A stretch of 28,267 bases of DNA, from assembly GCA_051745425.1 (NCBI GenBank), contig JBNJEB010000009.1, positions 1 to 28,267 on the forward strand, in the 5' to 3' direction. Position numbers and translations under genes: made by a program. Positions 8,492 through 14,870 of this stretch are shown here, piece by piece. The notes under the pieces are model-generated. The model was not told where the DNA came from. It ran no database searches and saw only the letters and a list, made by a program, of their open reading frames with translations. Numbering within the stretch: position 1 is the stretch's first letter; every line of letters begins with the position of its first letter. The stretch comes from Halonatronomonas sp051745425 (GTDB taxonomy: Bacteria > Bacillota > Halanaerobiia > Halanaerobiales > Halarsenatibacteraceae).

Positions 8492-8740
8492 TTATGTTAA
8501 TTGTTTTTGCATTTTGTCAATACAACTTTGACAAATAATTTTACCTTCAAAATCAGAAGTATTTTTTGCACTTCCGCAGAAGATACAGGCGGGTTCATAT
8601 TTTTTAAGTATGATTCTATCCTCTTCGACAAATATTTCCATAGGATCTTTTTTATCGATGTTCATTGTTTTTCTTAATTCAATAGGGATAACCATTCGAC
8701 CTAAATCGTCTACTTTTCTTACAATGCCAGTTGATTTCAT
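8492..8740 (-). CDS. abrB: AbrB family transition-state regulator with C-terminal Cys4 motif
   Basis: 82 residues. The N-terminal swapped-hairpin DNA-binding domain (1-50) reads MKSTGIVRKVDDLGRMVIPIEL, very close to Bacillus AbrB and Abh. The C-terminal part is short and carries two CxxC pairs (C52, C55, C70, C73) like a small zinc ribbon, unlike Bacillus AbrB but as in clostridial relatives. AbrB represses post-exponential genes and is itself repressed by Spo0A~P. A strong AGGAGGAG lies before the ATG. It is the only minus-strand gene here and has its own promoter. Confidence 0.93.
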   Translation of the reverse strand: MKSTGIVRKVDDLGRMVIPIELRKTMNIDKKDPMEIFVEEDRIILKKYEPACIFCGSAKNTSDFEGKIICQSCIDKMQKQLT

Positions 8741-8775
8741 AGAAAACTCCTCCTGTAAAATAATTTAAAACATAA

Positions 8776-8782
8776 TTCGACA
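8776..8782 (-). promoter_or_regulatory. Candidate Spo0A box in the abrB leader
   Basis: The minus strand reads TTTTTGTCGAATTATG, containing the heptamer TGTCGAA, a perfect match to the 0A-box core TGNCGAA. It lies about +12 to +18 from the predicted start, comparable to where Spo0A~P represses Bacillus abrB. Only one clear box is seen. Confidence 0.55.
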
Positions 8783-8799
8783 AAAATCTCTTAATTGAT

Positions 8800-8828
8800 A
8801 TTATAATACTTTTTTCATTAATAGTCAA
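8800..8828 (-). promoter_or_regulatory. Consensus SigmaA promoter of abrB
   Basis: On the minus strand: TTGACT (8828-8823), a 17-base spacer, then TATAAT (8805-8800). Predicted transcription start is near 8793, about 53 bases before the abrB ATG. The central TATTATAATA is near-symmetrical, so a plus-strand -10 (8802-8807) for fur is also conceivable. Confidence 0.8.
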
Positions 8829-8901
8829 CATTATTTTTTTTAAATTTTTACATTCTTATTATTTATTACTTTTTTACCTGTATTTAAAGGAGTTGATAAT
8901 C

Positions 8902-9354
8902 TTGCAAAATCTTTTAGCGGAATATCATAAAAAACTTGCAAGAAACAATTATAAGTTAACTTCTCAAAGAAAAGATATTTTAACTGTTTTAATTAATAAT
9001 AAAGATAGACATTTTTCTGTAGAAGACTTATATAATGAAGTAAAGAAGATTAATCCAGATGTTGGTCTAGCAACTATTTATCGTAATTTAGAGTTGTTTT
9101 GCAAATTAAATATTACTCATATGCTTGAATTTGAAAGTGATTATAAGCATTATGAACTTATCTCGGATGATGACCATCATCATCACTTAATTTGTATGAA
9201 TTGTAATAAGATAATTGAGTTTCATGATGAGGATTTAATTGAATTTGAAGATAGGTTAGCTAAAGAATATGATTTTGAAATGATTAAACATTATATTAAA
9301 TTTTATGGTTACTGTCGAGAATGTCAAAATAGCAATGAAAAGGAGAGGGAATAA
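8902..9354 (+). CDS. Fur family metal/redox-responsive repressor
   Basis: 150 residues. A winged helix occupies about 20-85 (FSVEDLYNEVKKINPDVGLATIYRNLELF, of which the recognition helix is GLATIYRNL). The dimerisation/metal domain has the His-rich HHHHLICMNC, and two structural CxxC pairs (C98/C101, C138/C141) that normally hold zinc. It resembles Fur most, but PerR or Zur cannot be excluded by eye. Start is TTG 8902, nine bases after AAGGAG; TTG 8893 abuts that site. The stop overlaps the next gene's ATG by one base, so the two regulators are co-translated. Confidence 0.88.
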   Translation: MQNLLAEYHKKLARNNYKLTSQRKDILTVLINNKDRHFSVEDLYNEVKKINPDVGLATIYRNLELFCKLNITHMLEFESDYKHYELISDDDHHHHLICMNCNKIIEFHDEDLIEFEDRLAKEYDFEMIKHYIKFYGYCRECQNSNEKERE

Positions 9355-10043
9355 TGGAACCTACAAAAAATTGTTTGAAAGATTTATCTGTATTTTCTCT
9401 ATTAGATGATGATGAGATTCAATCTATCTGTCAGAATGGATACCTTAAGGAATATCGTAGAGGTGAGATAATATTTTTTGAAAATGATAGTGAAAAAAAG
9501 CTTTACCTTTTAGTAGATGGACAGGTTAAACTTTCCATGTTATCCAGTGAAGGCCGTGAGAAAGTAATGACAATTTTGCAGGCTGGAGATATATTTGGTG
9601 AAATATCATTATTTGACCATGACCCCCATCCTTTAACTGCTGAAGTTTTAGAAAAAGCAAGGCTTATGGTTCTAGACTGGAATGATTTAGAAGAAATAAT
9701 AATGGAGCAACCCAGGTTAGCATTAAAAATTATTGAGGCTTTATCAAAAAAGACCAGATTATTGGCAAGTCAGGTTAGGGATTTAGTTTTTCATGATGCT
9801 AAAGGTCGTTTAGCTAATTTATTAATAAGATTTTCTGAAGATTTTGGCCAAAAAGTTGATGAAGGTATAATGATTGAAATAATTTTAACTCATCAGGAAA
9901 TTGCAAACCTATTAGGAGTTTCCAGAGTTACAGTAACTAAAACATTAAATAAATTAATTGATGAGAAAGTAATTAAGATCAAGGAAAGAAAAATTCATAT
10001 AATAGATAATGAAAAATTAAATGAACTTGTAAAGGATATTTAA
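9354..10043 (+). CDS. Crp/Fnr family transcriptional regulator
   Basis: 229 residues: cyclic-nucleotide-binding fold (about 10-125), a long dimer helix (about 125-155) and an HTH_Crp domain (about 160-220; EIANLLGVSRVTVTKTLNKL). The phosphate-binding cassette reads FGEISLFDHDPHPLTAEV. It keeps the Gly-Glu pair but lacks the Arg that contacts the cAMP phosphate in E. coli CAP, so cAMP is unlikely to be the ligand. There is no N-terminal Cys cluster for an Fnr-type Fe-S centre. The effector is unknown. It starts within the fur stop codon (TAATG). Confidence 0.88.
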   Translation: MEPTKNCLKDLSVFSLLDDDEIQSICQNGYLKEYRRGEIIFFENDSEKKLYLLVDGQVKLSMLSSEGREKVMTILQAGDIFGEISLFDHDPHPLTAEVLEKARLMVLDWNDLEEIIMEQPRLALKIIEALSKKTRLLASQVRDLVFHDAKGRLANLLIRFSEDFGQKVDEGIMIEIILTHQEIANLLGVSRVTVTKTLNKLIDEKVIKIKERKIHIIDNEKLNELVKDI

Positions 10044-10045
10044 TA

Positions 10046-10891
10046 ATGGCTTATAAAATCGAAGATTTTCTTGGATTAATTGGTAGTGATGTTAATAAAA
10101 GTTTATCTCCATTTATTCATAATACTGTTTATCAGAAAAGAGAGCAGCAAGCATTTTATAAGGCTTATTCATTGAAAGAAAAAGAGGTTTTAAAAGCACT
10201 TAGAGCCCTTTCTGTTTTTTCCTTTAAAGGGGTTAATATTACAAACCCTTATAAAGAATTAGCATTTAATAATGTAGATTCTTTAACTGACTCAGCTATT
10301 CAAATTGGTGCAATCAATACGATAAAAGTTATGGAAGATGATAGTCTAAAGGGGTATAATACTGATCATTTAGCTGTAAAAGAAATTTTAAAAGAAAGAT
10401 TTGACAATCAGAATTTCCCTGCAGTCCTATTATTAGGTGCCGGTGGAGCAGCTAGAGCTGTTTTATTTGCATTACTCAGGCTGGGGTTTAATAAAATCTA
10501 TATCTCGAATAGAACCAAGACAAAGGCTATTGAATTGGTATCAGAGTTTGATAGTAAAATTCAGAACGAAGCGGAAATCAATGTTATTGAATGGGCGAGA
10601 GATGATATATCGGTAGTGCTTAAGAATTCAGAGATCATAATTGATTCAACTGGTTTAAGCTGGAGTAATAAATCTTTTCCAGGATATAATAATATAACGA
10701 CTGATAGCTTTATTTTCGATTTAAGTTATCCAGATTTTAAATCAAAATTGAGTATTAAGGCTGAAGAAGTTAATGCTGATTATATTGACGGTAAGAAAAT
10801 GTTATTATATCAGGCGAGAGAGGCTGATAGGATCTGGTTTCCTGATTTTAATGATAAAGAAAGAGAAAAATTGTTTGATTTACAATTTTGA
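10046..10891 (+). CDS. aroE: Shikimate dehydrogenase (NADP)
   Basis: Reduces 3-dehydroshikimate to shikimate in aromatic amino acid synthesis. 281 residues: substrate-binding SLSPFIHN (19-26), catalytic Lys70 in NITNPYK and Asp107 in NTDHLA, a Rossmann loop LGAGGAARA (about 135), the NADP-favouring NRTKTK, and the closing KMLLYQAREADRIW. The usual Gly of NTDxxG is Ala here, a minor change. The ATG follows the crp stop by two bases, with AAAGGA upstream. The other shikimate genes in the window (aroK, aroQ) lie beyond the pilus operon. Confidence 0.93.
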   Translation: MAYKIEDFLGLIGSDVNKSLSPFIHNTVYQKREQQAFYKAYSLKEKEVLKALRALSVFSFKGVNITNPYKELAFNNVDSLTDSAIQIGAINTIKVMEDDSLKGYNTDHLAVKEILKERFDNQNFPAVLLLGAGGAARAVLFALLRLGFNKIYISNRTKTKAIELVSEFDSKIQNEAEINVIEWARDDISVVLKNSEIIIDSTGLSWSNKSFPGYNNITTDSFIFDLSYPDFKSKLSIKAEEVNADYIDGKKMLLYQAREADRIWFPDFNDKEREKLFDLQF

Positions 10892-10980
10892 TTTATATAA
10901 TGACTATTTTGTTTTAAAAATAAATTATAAGATTTTTTGTTAGTTGCACTACCTGGCTATATACTTTTTAGTATTTTTGT

Positions 10981-10989
10981 TGGTATAAT
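10981..10989 (+). promoter_or_regulatory. Extended -10 promoter candidate upstream of the repeat array
   Basis: TGGTATAAT: a TGn extension directly joined to a perfect TATAAT (10984-10989). No good -35 is seen at 16-18 bases, which extended -10 promoters tolerate. Predicted start is near 10996. Confidence 0.45.
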
Positions 10990-11084
10990 ATTATTAGTTA
11001 TTATATTTTTAGCATAAATAGATTTATTTATTTAAAAGAGAAATTAATTTGAGACAGTTGAAGGGAAAAGTTTTAATAACCTAA

Positions 11085-11161
11085 GAGCAATCCCGGAGCA
11101 ATCCCGTAGCAATCCCGGAGTAACTCCGGAGCATCCCCGGAGCATTATTGGAGCTGAATTG
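11085..11161 (+). repeat. Seven tandem 11-bp repeats
   Basis: Head-to-tail units of exactly 11 bp with consensus GAGCAATCCCG: two perfect copies at 11085 and 11096, then TAGCAATCCCG (11107), GAGTAACTCCG (11118), GAGCATCCCCG (11129), GAGCATTATTG (11140) and GAGCTGAATTG (11151), decaying towards the 3' end. The array is far more GC-rich than the flanks. Units 3-5 can form a 6-bp hairpin, CCGGAG/CTCCGG, with a UAA loop (11115-11129). Confidence 0.85.
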
Positions 11162-11349
11162 AATTAAAATATCTATAAAACTATCTGGATAAGATTCAGA
11201 TTTAGCTGTTAGATGGTATTTATGGCGAAACTAAACTGAAATTATAACAAAACAAAAGCGAATATAGACCGATGTCAGACTAAAGCATAACCGCATTTAT
11301 CCTGAATTTTCTTAAAAGCATAATAGTATAAAACTTCGATAGATTATTT

Positions 11350-11388
11350 ATCTCGACTGGAATTATATTCTGGTCGAGATTTTTTATT
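11350..11388 (+). terminator. Strong intrinsic terminator in the pilus-operon leader
   Basis: A 13-bp stem, ATCTCGACTGGAA (11350-11362) and TTCTGGTCGAGAT (11368-11380), with two G-U pairs in RNA, a 5-base loop and then TTTTTTATT. It lies 105 bp upstream of the first pilus gene. Confidence 0.85.
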
Positions 11389-11494
11389 GTAAATAAATAA
11401 AAATTTTGGAAATCATGCAGGAGATTTACAATTGATGAAGAAATAGAAATCTATTCCAATAGAAATAAAATTTGCTTTATAGGAGTTGGTAGTT

Positions 11495-12571
11495 TTGTTT
11501 GGAGGAAGTCAGGTTATAAATCATTTGAAAAATATGATAGATGAAGCAAAAAAAGATGATGTAAGTGATATCCATTTAGAATTAATTGGCTTAAATGGCA
11601 GAGTACGGTATAGGATTGATGGGATGTTACAACTTAAATTAGAATACAGTAAAGAGATGTTAGAATCAATTATTTCTAGAATTAAATATCTAGCTAATTT
11701 AGATATTACATTAAAGAATAAGATTCAAGAGGGCTGTATTATCGGAGGAGAGCTTGATAGTAATGATATTAGAGTTTCTATAATTCCTACAGTTTTAGGG
11801 GAAAAAGCAGTTTTAAGAATCAGGAATAAGGAAAGCTATTTGGATTTAAATAAGATTGGTTTTAATCAATATAATAGAGAATTATATATGAATTTGATTG
11901 GAAGTAATAATGGTATTATTTTATTTACTGGTCCAACTGGAAGTGGAAAGAGTACAACTTTACTGGCAACCATTACTGAAATAAGTAGTTCTGATAAAAA
12001 TATTATAACCTTAGAAGATCCTGTAGAAATATTAATTCCTGGTATTAATCAGATATATGTTAATACCAGTGCCGGACAGGGTTTTGCGGAATATCTGAGG
12101 GCAATTTTGAGACAGGATCCTGATATTATTATGGTTGGAGAGATCAGAGATTATGAAACTGCAAGTATGACTACTAGAGCTGCTCTCACCGGACATCTGG
12201 TATTAAGTACTGTTCATGCTGATAGTTCGATTGGGGCAATAACAAGATTATTGGAGATGGGGATCCCTTCATATTTAGTTGCTTCAACTTTAAAAGGTGT
12301 AATTTCCCAAAGATTAATAAGGAAGTTATGTTTAAGATGTGGAGGAATAGGTTGTTTTGACTGTTACCATACTGGTTTTAGGGGGAGAAAGGCTATTCAT
12401 GAGATTATTGCAATTAATGATTCTATTAAAGATGGAATAATAAAAAATTTGAATGAAAAAGAATTATTAGATATTGCCTATGAATCTGGTTTCAAAACTT
12501 TAAAAGATAATTTTGAAGAAGAAATTGCTAATAGGGTTACCAGTAAATCAGAAATGGCAAGGGTATTATGA
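11495..12571 (+). CDS. PilB/GspE-type assembly ATPase, short form
   Basis: Hexameric ATPase that powers pilin polymerisation from the cytoplasmic face of the inner membrane. 358 residues: a short N-terminal part, Walker A GPTGSGKS (146-153), Asp/Walker B region RQDPDIIMVGEIRD (about 206-219), His box TGHLVLSTVHA, and the zinc Cys4 motif C279, C282, C287, C290 that marks PilB/GspE rather than retraction ATPases of the PilT type. It lacks the ~150-200 residue N-terminal domain of typical PilB/GspE. Start TTG 11495 is nine bases after AGGAG (11481-11485). First gene of the operon. Confidence 0.92.
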   Translation: MFGGSQVINHLKNMIDEAKKDDVSDIHLELIGLNGRVRYRIDGMLQLKLEYSKEMLESIISRIKYLANLDITLKNKIQEGCIIGGELDSNDIRVSIIPTVLGEKAVLRIRNKESYLDLNKIGFNQYNRELYMNLIGSNNGIILFTGPTGSGKSTTLLATITEISSSDKNIITLEDPVEILIPGINQIYVNTSAGQGFAEYLRAILRQDPDIIMVGEIRDYETASMTTRAALTGHLVLSTVHADSSIGAITRLLEMGIPSYLVASTLKGVISQRLIRKLCLRCGGIGCFDCYHTGFRGRKAIHEIIAINDSIKDGIIKNLNEKELLDIAYESGFKTLKDNFEEEIANRVTSKSEMARVL

Positions 12572-13608
12572 TGAGATATAATTCAGGAACTATTTCAGAA
12601 ATAGCTAAGAATTGGAATATATATCTCAAGGGTGGATATACCTTAATTGATGCTATTAAATATAGTCAATCGACTCATTATTCAAAAAAATTTAATAGAG
12701 TAACCCCATTATTGATAAATGATTTAGAAAGAGGGGTATCTCCTGAAAATGCTATTAAAAGATTTAATGATATTTTACCTGATTTCTTTATAAATTTATT
12801 TATTACTGGAGTTTTAAGCGGGAATATTGAGATTATATTAGAAGATTTATATAAATTTTACAGATGGGAACAGGAAGAAAAGGATCAGATTAAAGCGAAA
12901 TTATATTACCCTGTAATTATTATAACTATATTTTTCTTTTTATTGGCTTTTATAGTGCTTTATTTATTACCAGAATTTACTGTATTATATGATGCATTGG
13001 ATTTAAATGTAAATAAGGCAACTTATTTTTTAATAGAAACTGGTTATTTTATAAGGTCAAACTTTTTTCTTATAATATTTTTAATTTTATTTCTAATAAT
13101 ATCAGGTTATTTATTACTTTTAAAAATAAAAATGCTGGAATATTTTAAATTAAAGATTCCAATTTATAATAAGATTATTTATTGGCTGGCATTTAATAGA
13201 TTTTTTATGAGCCTGGCTATCCAGATTTCATCCGGGATTGAGATTAGTCAGTCTATAAAAATAGCTTCAGAGGTATCCGGTCATCCATTTATTAAAAAGA
13301 GAATAATCAATATAAGTGAGGATATCTCCAGGGGCGAAAATTTAATTGAAACATTAAGGAGGTGGTTAAAACTAGAAGACCGGATTTATAATTTATTGGT
13401 AGCAGGAGAAAGGTCAGGTGGAATAGTGGAAAGTCTTGAGTTTTCAGCAGAGATATACAGGTATAGTCTGATTCAATATATCAATAGGATAAATCAGTTA
13501 GTTGAACCAGTAATATTAATTATTTTAACAGTAATGATTGGTTTTTTGGCGTATCTATTGTTGAGTCCGATCTGGTCAATATTTGGTAATGGCTTTTTAC
13601 AATATTAA
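12571..13608 (+). CDS. PilC/GspF-type inner-membrane platform protein
   Basis: About 345 residues with two GspF cytoplasmic helical repeats (about 10-110 and 200-310). Membrane segments lie near 114-135, 163-186 and 312-335, the standard three-helix topology. It binds the ATPase and feeds pilins into the growing fibre. The gene overlaps the ATPase stop. ATG 12571 is seven bases from AAGGG (12559-12563); the adjacent ATG 12568 is equally in frame but closer to that site. Confidence 0.9.
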   Translation: MRYNSGTISEIAKNWNIYLKGGYTLIDAIKYSQSTHYSKKFNRVTPLLINDLERGVSPENAIKRFNDILPDFFINLFITGVLSGNIEIILEDLYKFYRWEQEEKDQIKAKLYYPVIIITIFFFLLAFIVLYLLPEFTVLYDALDLNVNKATYFLIETGYFIRSNFFLIIFLILFLIISGYLLLLKIKMLEYFKLKIPIYNKIIYWLAFNRFFMSLAIQISSGIEISQSIKIASEVSGHPFIKKRIINISEDISRGENLIETLRRWLKLEDRIYNLLVAGERSGGIVESLEFSAEIYRYSLIQYINRINQLVEPVILIILTVMIGFLAYLLLSPIWSIFGNGFLQY

Positions 13609-13626
13609 AAAATGGAGGAGATTAAT

Positions 13627-14031
13627 ATGAAAATTATTAAATCTGAACAGGGTTTTACTTTAGTAGAAATGTTATTGGTTTTAGTGGTGATTGGAATCTT
13701 AACCAGTATATCTATTCCTGGACTGGCTGGAGTGAGAGAGCAGGCAGATTCTACATCTGTGCAGCTTGAAATGTCAGGAATAAAAAACCTTCTGGAATTA
13801 GAATACATGGATAATAACTATCTTTACCCGGAAAGTCAGGCTGAGTTTGAACTATTAAAAATTGAGAATCCAGAAAATTATATTTATGAGTCAAAAAATC
13901 TTGGCAAAGATTATTTATTAAAATCTAAACCTGATGCTGACGGGAATTACTATGAAACTACAGGTTTAAACACTGCTATTATTAAAAGAAATGAGCCAAT
14001 TCCTGAGGATCCAGAGCCAACAGGTATTTAA
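13627..14031 (+). CDS. Type IV pilin / major pseudopilin (GspG-like)
   Basis: 134 residues. Class III signal: a short charged leader MKIIKSEQG, then FTLVEMLLVLVVIGILTSI with the essential Glu at +5 of the mature protein; cleavage is expected after G9. A soluble domain of about 95 residues follows. As first and most canonical of five in a row it is the best candidate for the main fibre subunit. Start ATG 13627 is six bases after GGAGGAG; ATG 13612 lies upstream of that site. No ABC-type calcium loop could be assigned with confidence. Confidence 0.9.
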   Translation: MKIIKSEQGFTLVEMLLVLVVIGILTSISIPGLAGVREQADSTSVQLEMSGIKNLLELEYMDNNYLYPESQAEFELLKIENPENYIYESKNLGKDYLLKSKPDADGNYYETTGLNTAIIKRNEPIPEDPEPTGI

Positions 14032-14472
14032 ATGAATTTAATTGAAGTTGTATTAACAATTTTAATTATTGCTATTTTAATAGGTTCAGGAATCTCACTT
14101 GGTGGTTATCTTGGAGAAGGAAATATAGAAGAACAGTTATATTATTCTAATCTCTTGATTCAATTAGCAAGAGAGGAAGCTTTATTAACTAAAAAGGTGG
14201 TCCGGCTTCAATTTGAAGCCGGATTACCAGTAACTTATAAGATCTACTATCAAGCTGAAAATGGTAGCGAGATAATTATTAAAAAGGGTAGATTTCAGCA
14301 AAAATATTATTTGATTGATAAGGATAATAATATAATAGCTACAGGTGAATCAATAACTTTATCTTTCTCTGAATATCTCGGATCGACTACTAAAACTATT
14401 GGCTGGAGAAATAATAGAAGTGATGGATTTTTAATTGTTAATAATAGGGGGAGAGTTAGATTTGAGTTTTAA
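14032..14472 (+). CDS. GspH/FimT-like minor pseudopilin, apparently leaderless
   Basis: 146 residues, beginning MNLIEVVLTILIIAILIGSG, followed by a beta-rich domain ending FLIVNNRGRVRFEF as in the GspH/FimT family. No prepilin leader exists: an in-frame TAA (14029-14031) directly precedes the ATG, so translation begins at what would be mature residue +1, with Glu at exactly +5. ACAGG lies about eight bases upstream. It either inserts without prepilin peptidase or has a changed role. It follows the major pilin with no gap, so coupled translation is likely. Confidence 0.8.
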   Translation: MNLIEVVLTILIIAILIGSGISLGGYLGEGNIEEQLYYSNLLIQLAREEALLTKKVVRLQFEAGLPVTYKIYYQAENGSEIIIKKGRFQQKYYLIDKDNNIIATGESITLSFSEYLGSTTKTIGWRNNRSDGFLIVNNRGRVRFEF

Positions 14473-14863
14473 TAATAAGGGTTTTATTTTTCTAGAAATT
14501 ATAATCTCATTAATTTTATTATTTACTTTTTCAACTATATTTGTAGCAATAAATTCAAATTTAATAAATTTATTAGAAGAGGTTGAAATGGATAAAATTT
14601 TTTATATTAATAGCTTAAATATTGGTAATGAGTTAATTATATATTTAGTTGACCAGACAAACCCCTTTCCTGATTTAGATAAAAATTATTCTATTTCTGA
14701 AATAGAAGATTTATTTTTAAATTTTAATTTTGAGATTGATCAAAAAATCAAAGAAAAAATAGAAATTAATCTAACTAGAGAATATTCGCTTAGTAGCTAT
14801 GTTTTGTATAAATTAAGAATTAATTATTCTGATAAAGAAGTAATCTATTTATTCTTTCGTTAA
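14462..14863 (+). CDS. Minor pseudopilin (GspI/PilV-like by position)
   Basis: 133 residues: leader MSFNNKG, cleavage before FIFLEIIISLILLFTF with Glu at +5, then a small soluble domain rich in Asn and Ile. Class cannot be proven by sequence; GspI-like is suggested by being third in a G-H-I-J-K order. Start TTG 14462 is eight bases after AGGGGGAG; TTG 14435 lies upstream of that site. It overlaps the preceding gene by 11 bases. Confidence 0.8.
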   Translation: MSFNNKGFIFLEIIISLILLFTFSTIFVAINSNLINLLEEVEMDKIFYINSLNIGNELIIYLVDQTNPFPDLDKNYSISEIEDLFLNFNFEIDQKIKEKIEINLTREYSLSSYVLYKLRINYSDKEVIYLFFR

Positions 14864-14870
14864 ATTAGGA

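Larger units (their letters stand above)
10892..11494 (+). other. Gene-free leader region of the pilus operon, candidate attenuated leader or ncRNA
   Basis: No ORF of meaningful length on either strand was recognised here. In order it holds an extended -10 promoter (10981-10989), the 11-bp repeat array (11085-11161), an AT-rich stretch of unknown purpose (about 11165-11340), a strong intrinsic terminator (11350-11388) and a short AT-rich run to the first pilus gene. No convincing promoter lies between the terminator and the operon. This suggests a leader transcript of about 390 nt that ends at the terminator unless read through, or an independent small RNA. I looked for c-di-GMP-I riboswitch signatures (GGCAAACC, GACGCAAAGC) and did not find them. 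Confidence 0.35.

Noticed and set aside
10866..10888. Terminator after aroE (AAAATTGT / ACAATTTT)
   Set aside because: The 8-bp stem is almost only A/T, overlaps the end of the gene and has no U tract.
11085..11161. CRISPR array
   Set aside because: Units are 11 bp, head to tail and without spacers; no cas genes are present.
10892..11485. c-di-GMP riboswitch before the pilus operon
   Set aside because: Such switches are frequent before pilus genes, but the core motifs (GGCAAACC, GACGCAAAGC) are absent by eye; a covariance search would be decisive.
13605..13808. 67-residue minus-strand ORF over the major pilin start
   Set aside because: It is antisense to a canonical pilin signal sequence and resembles no known protein.
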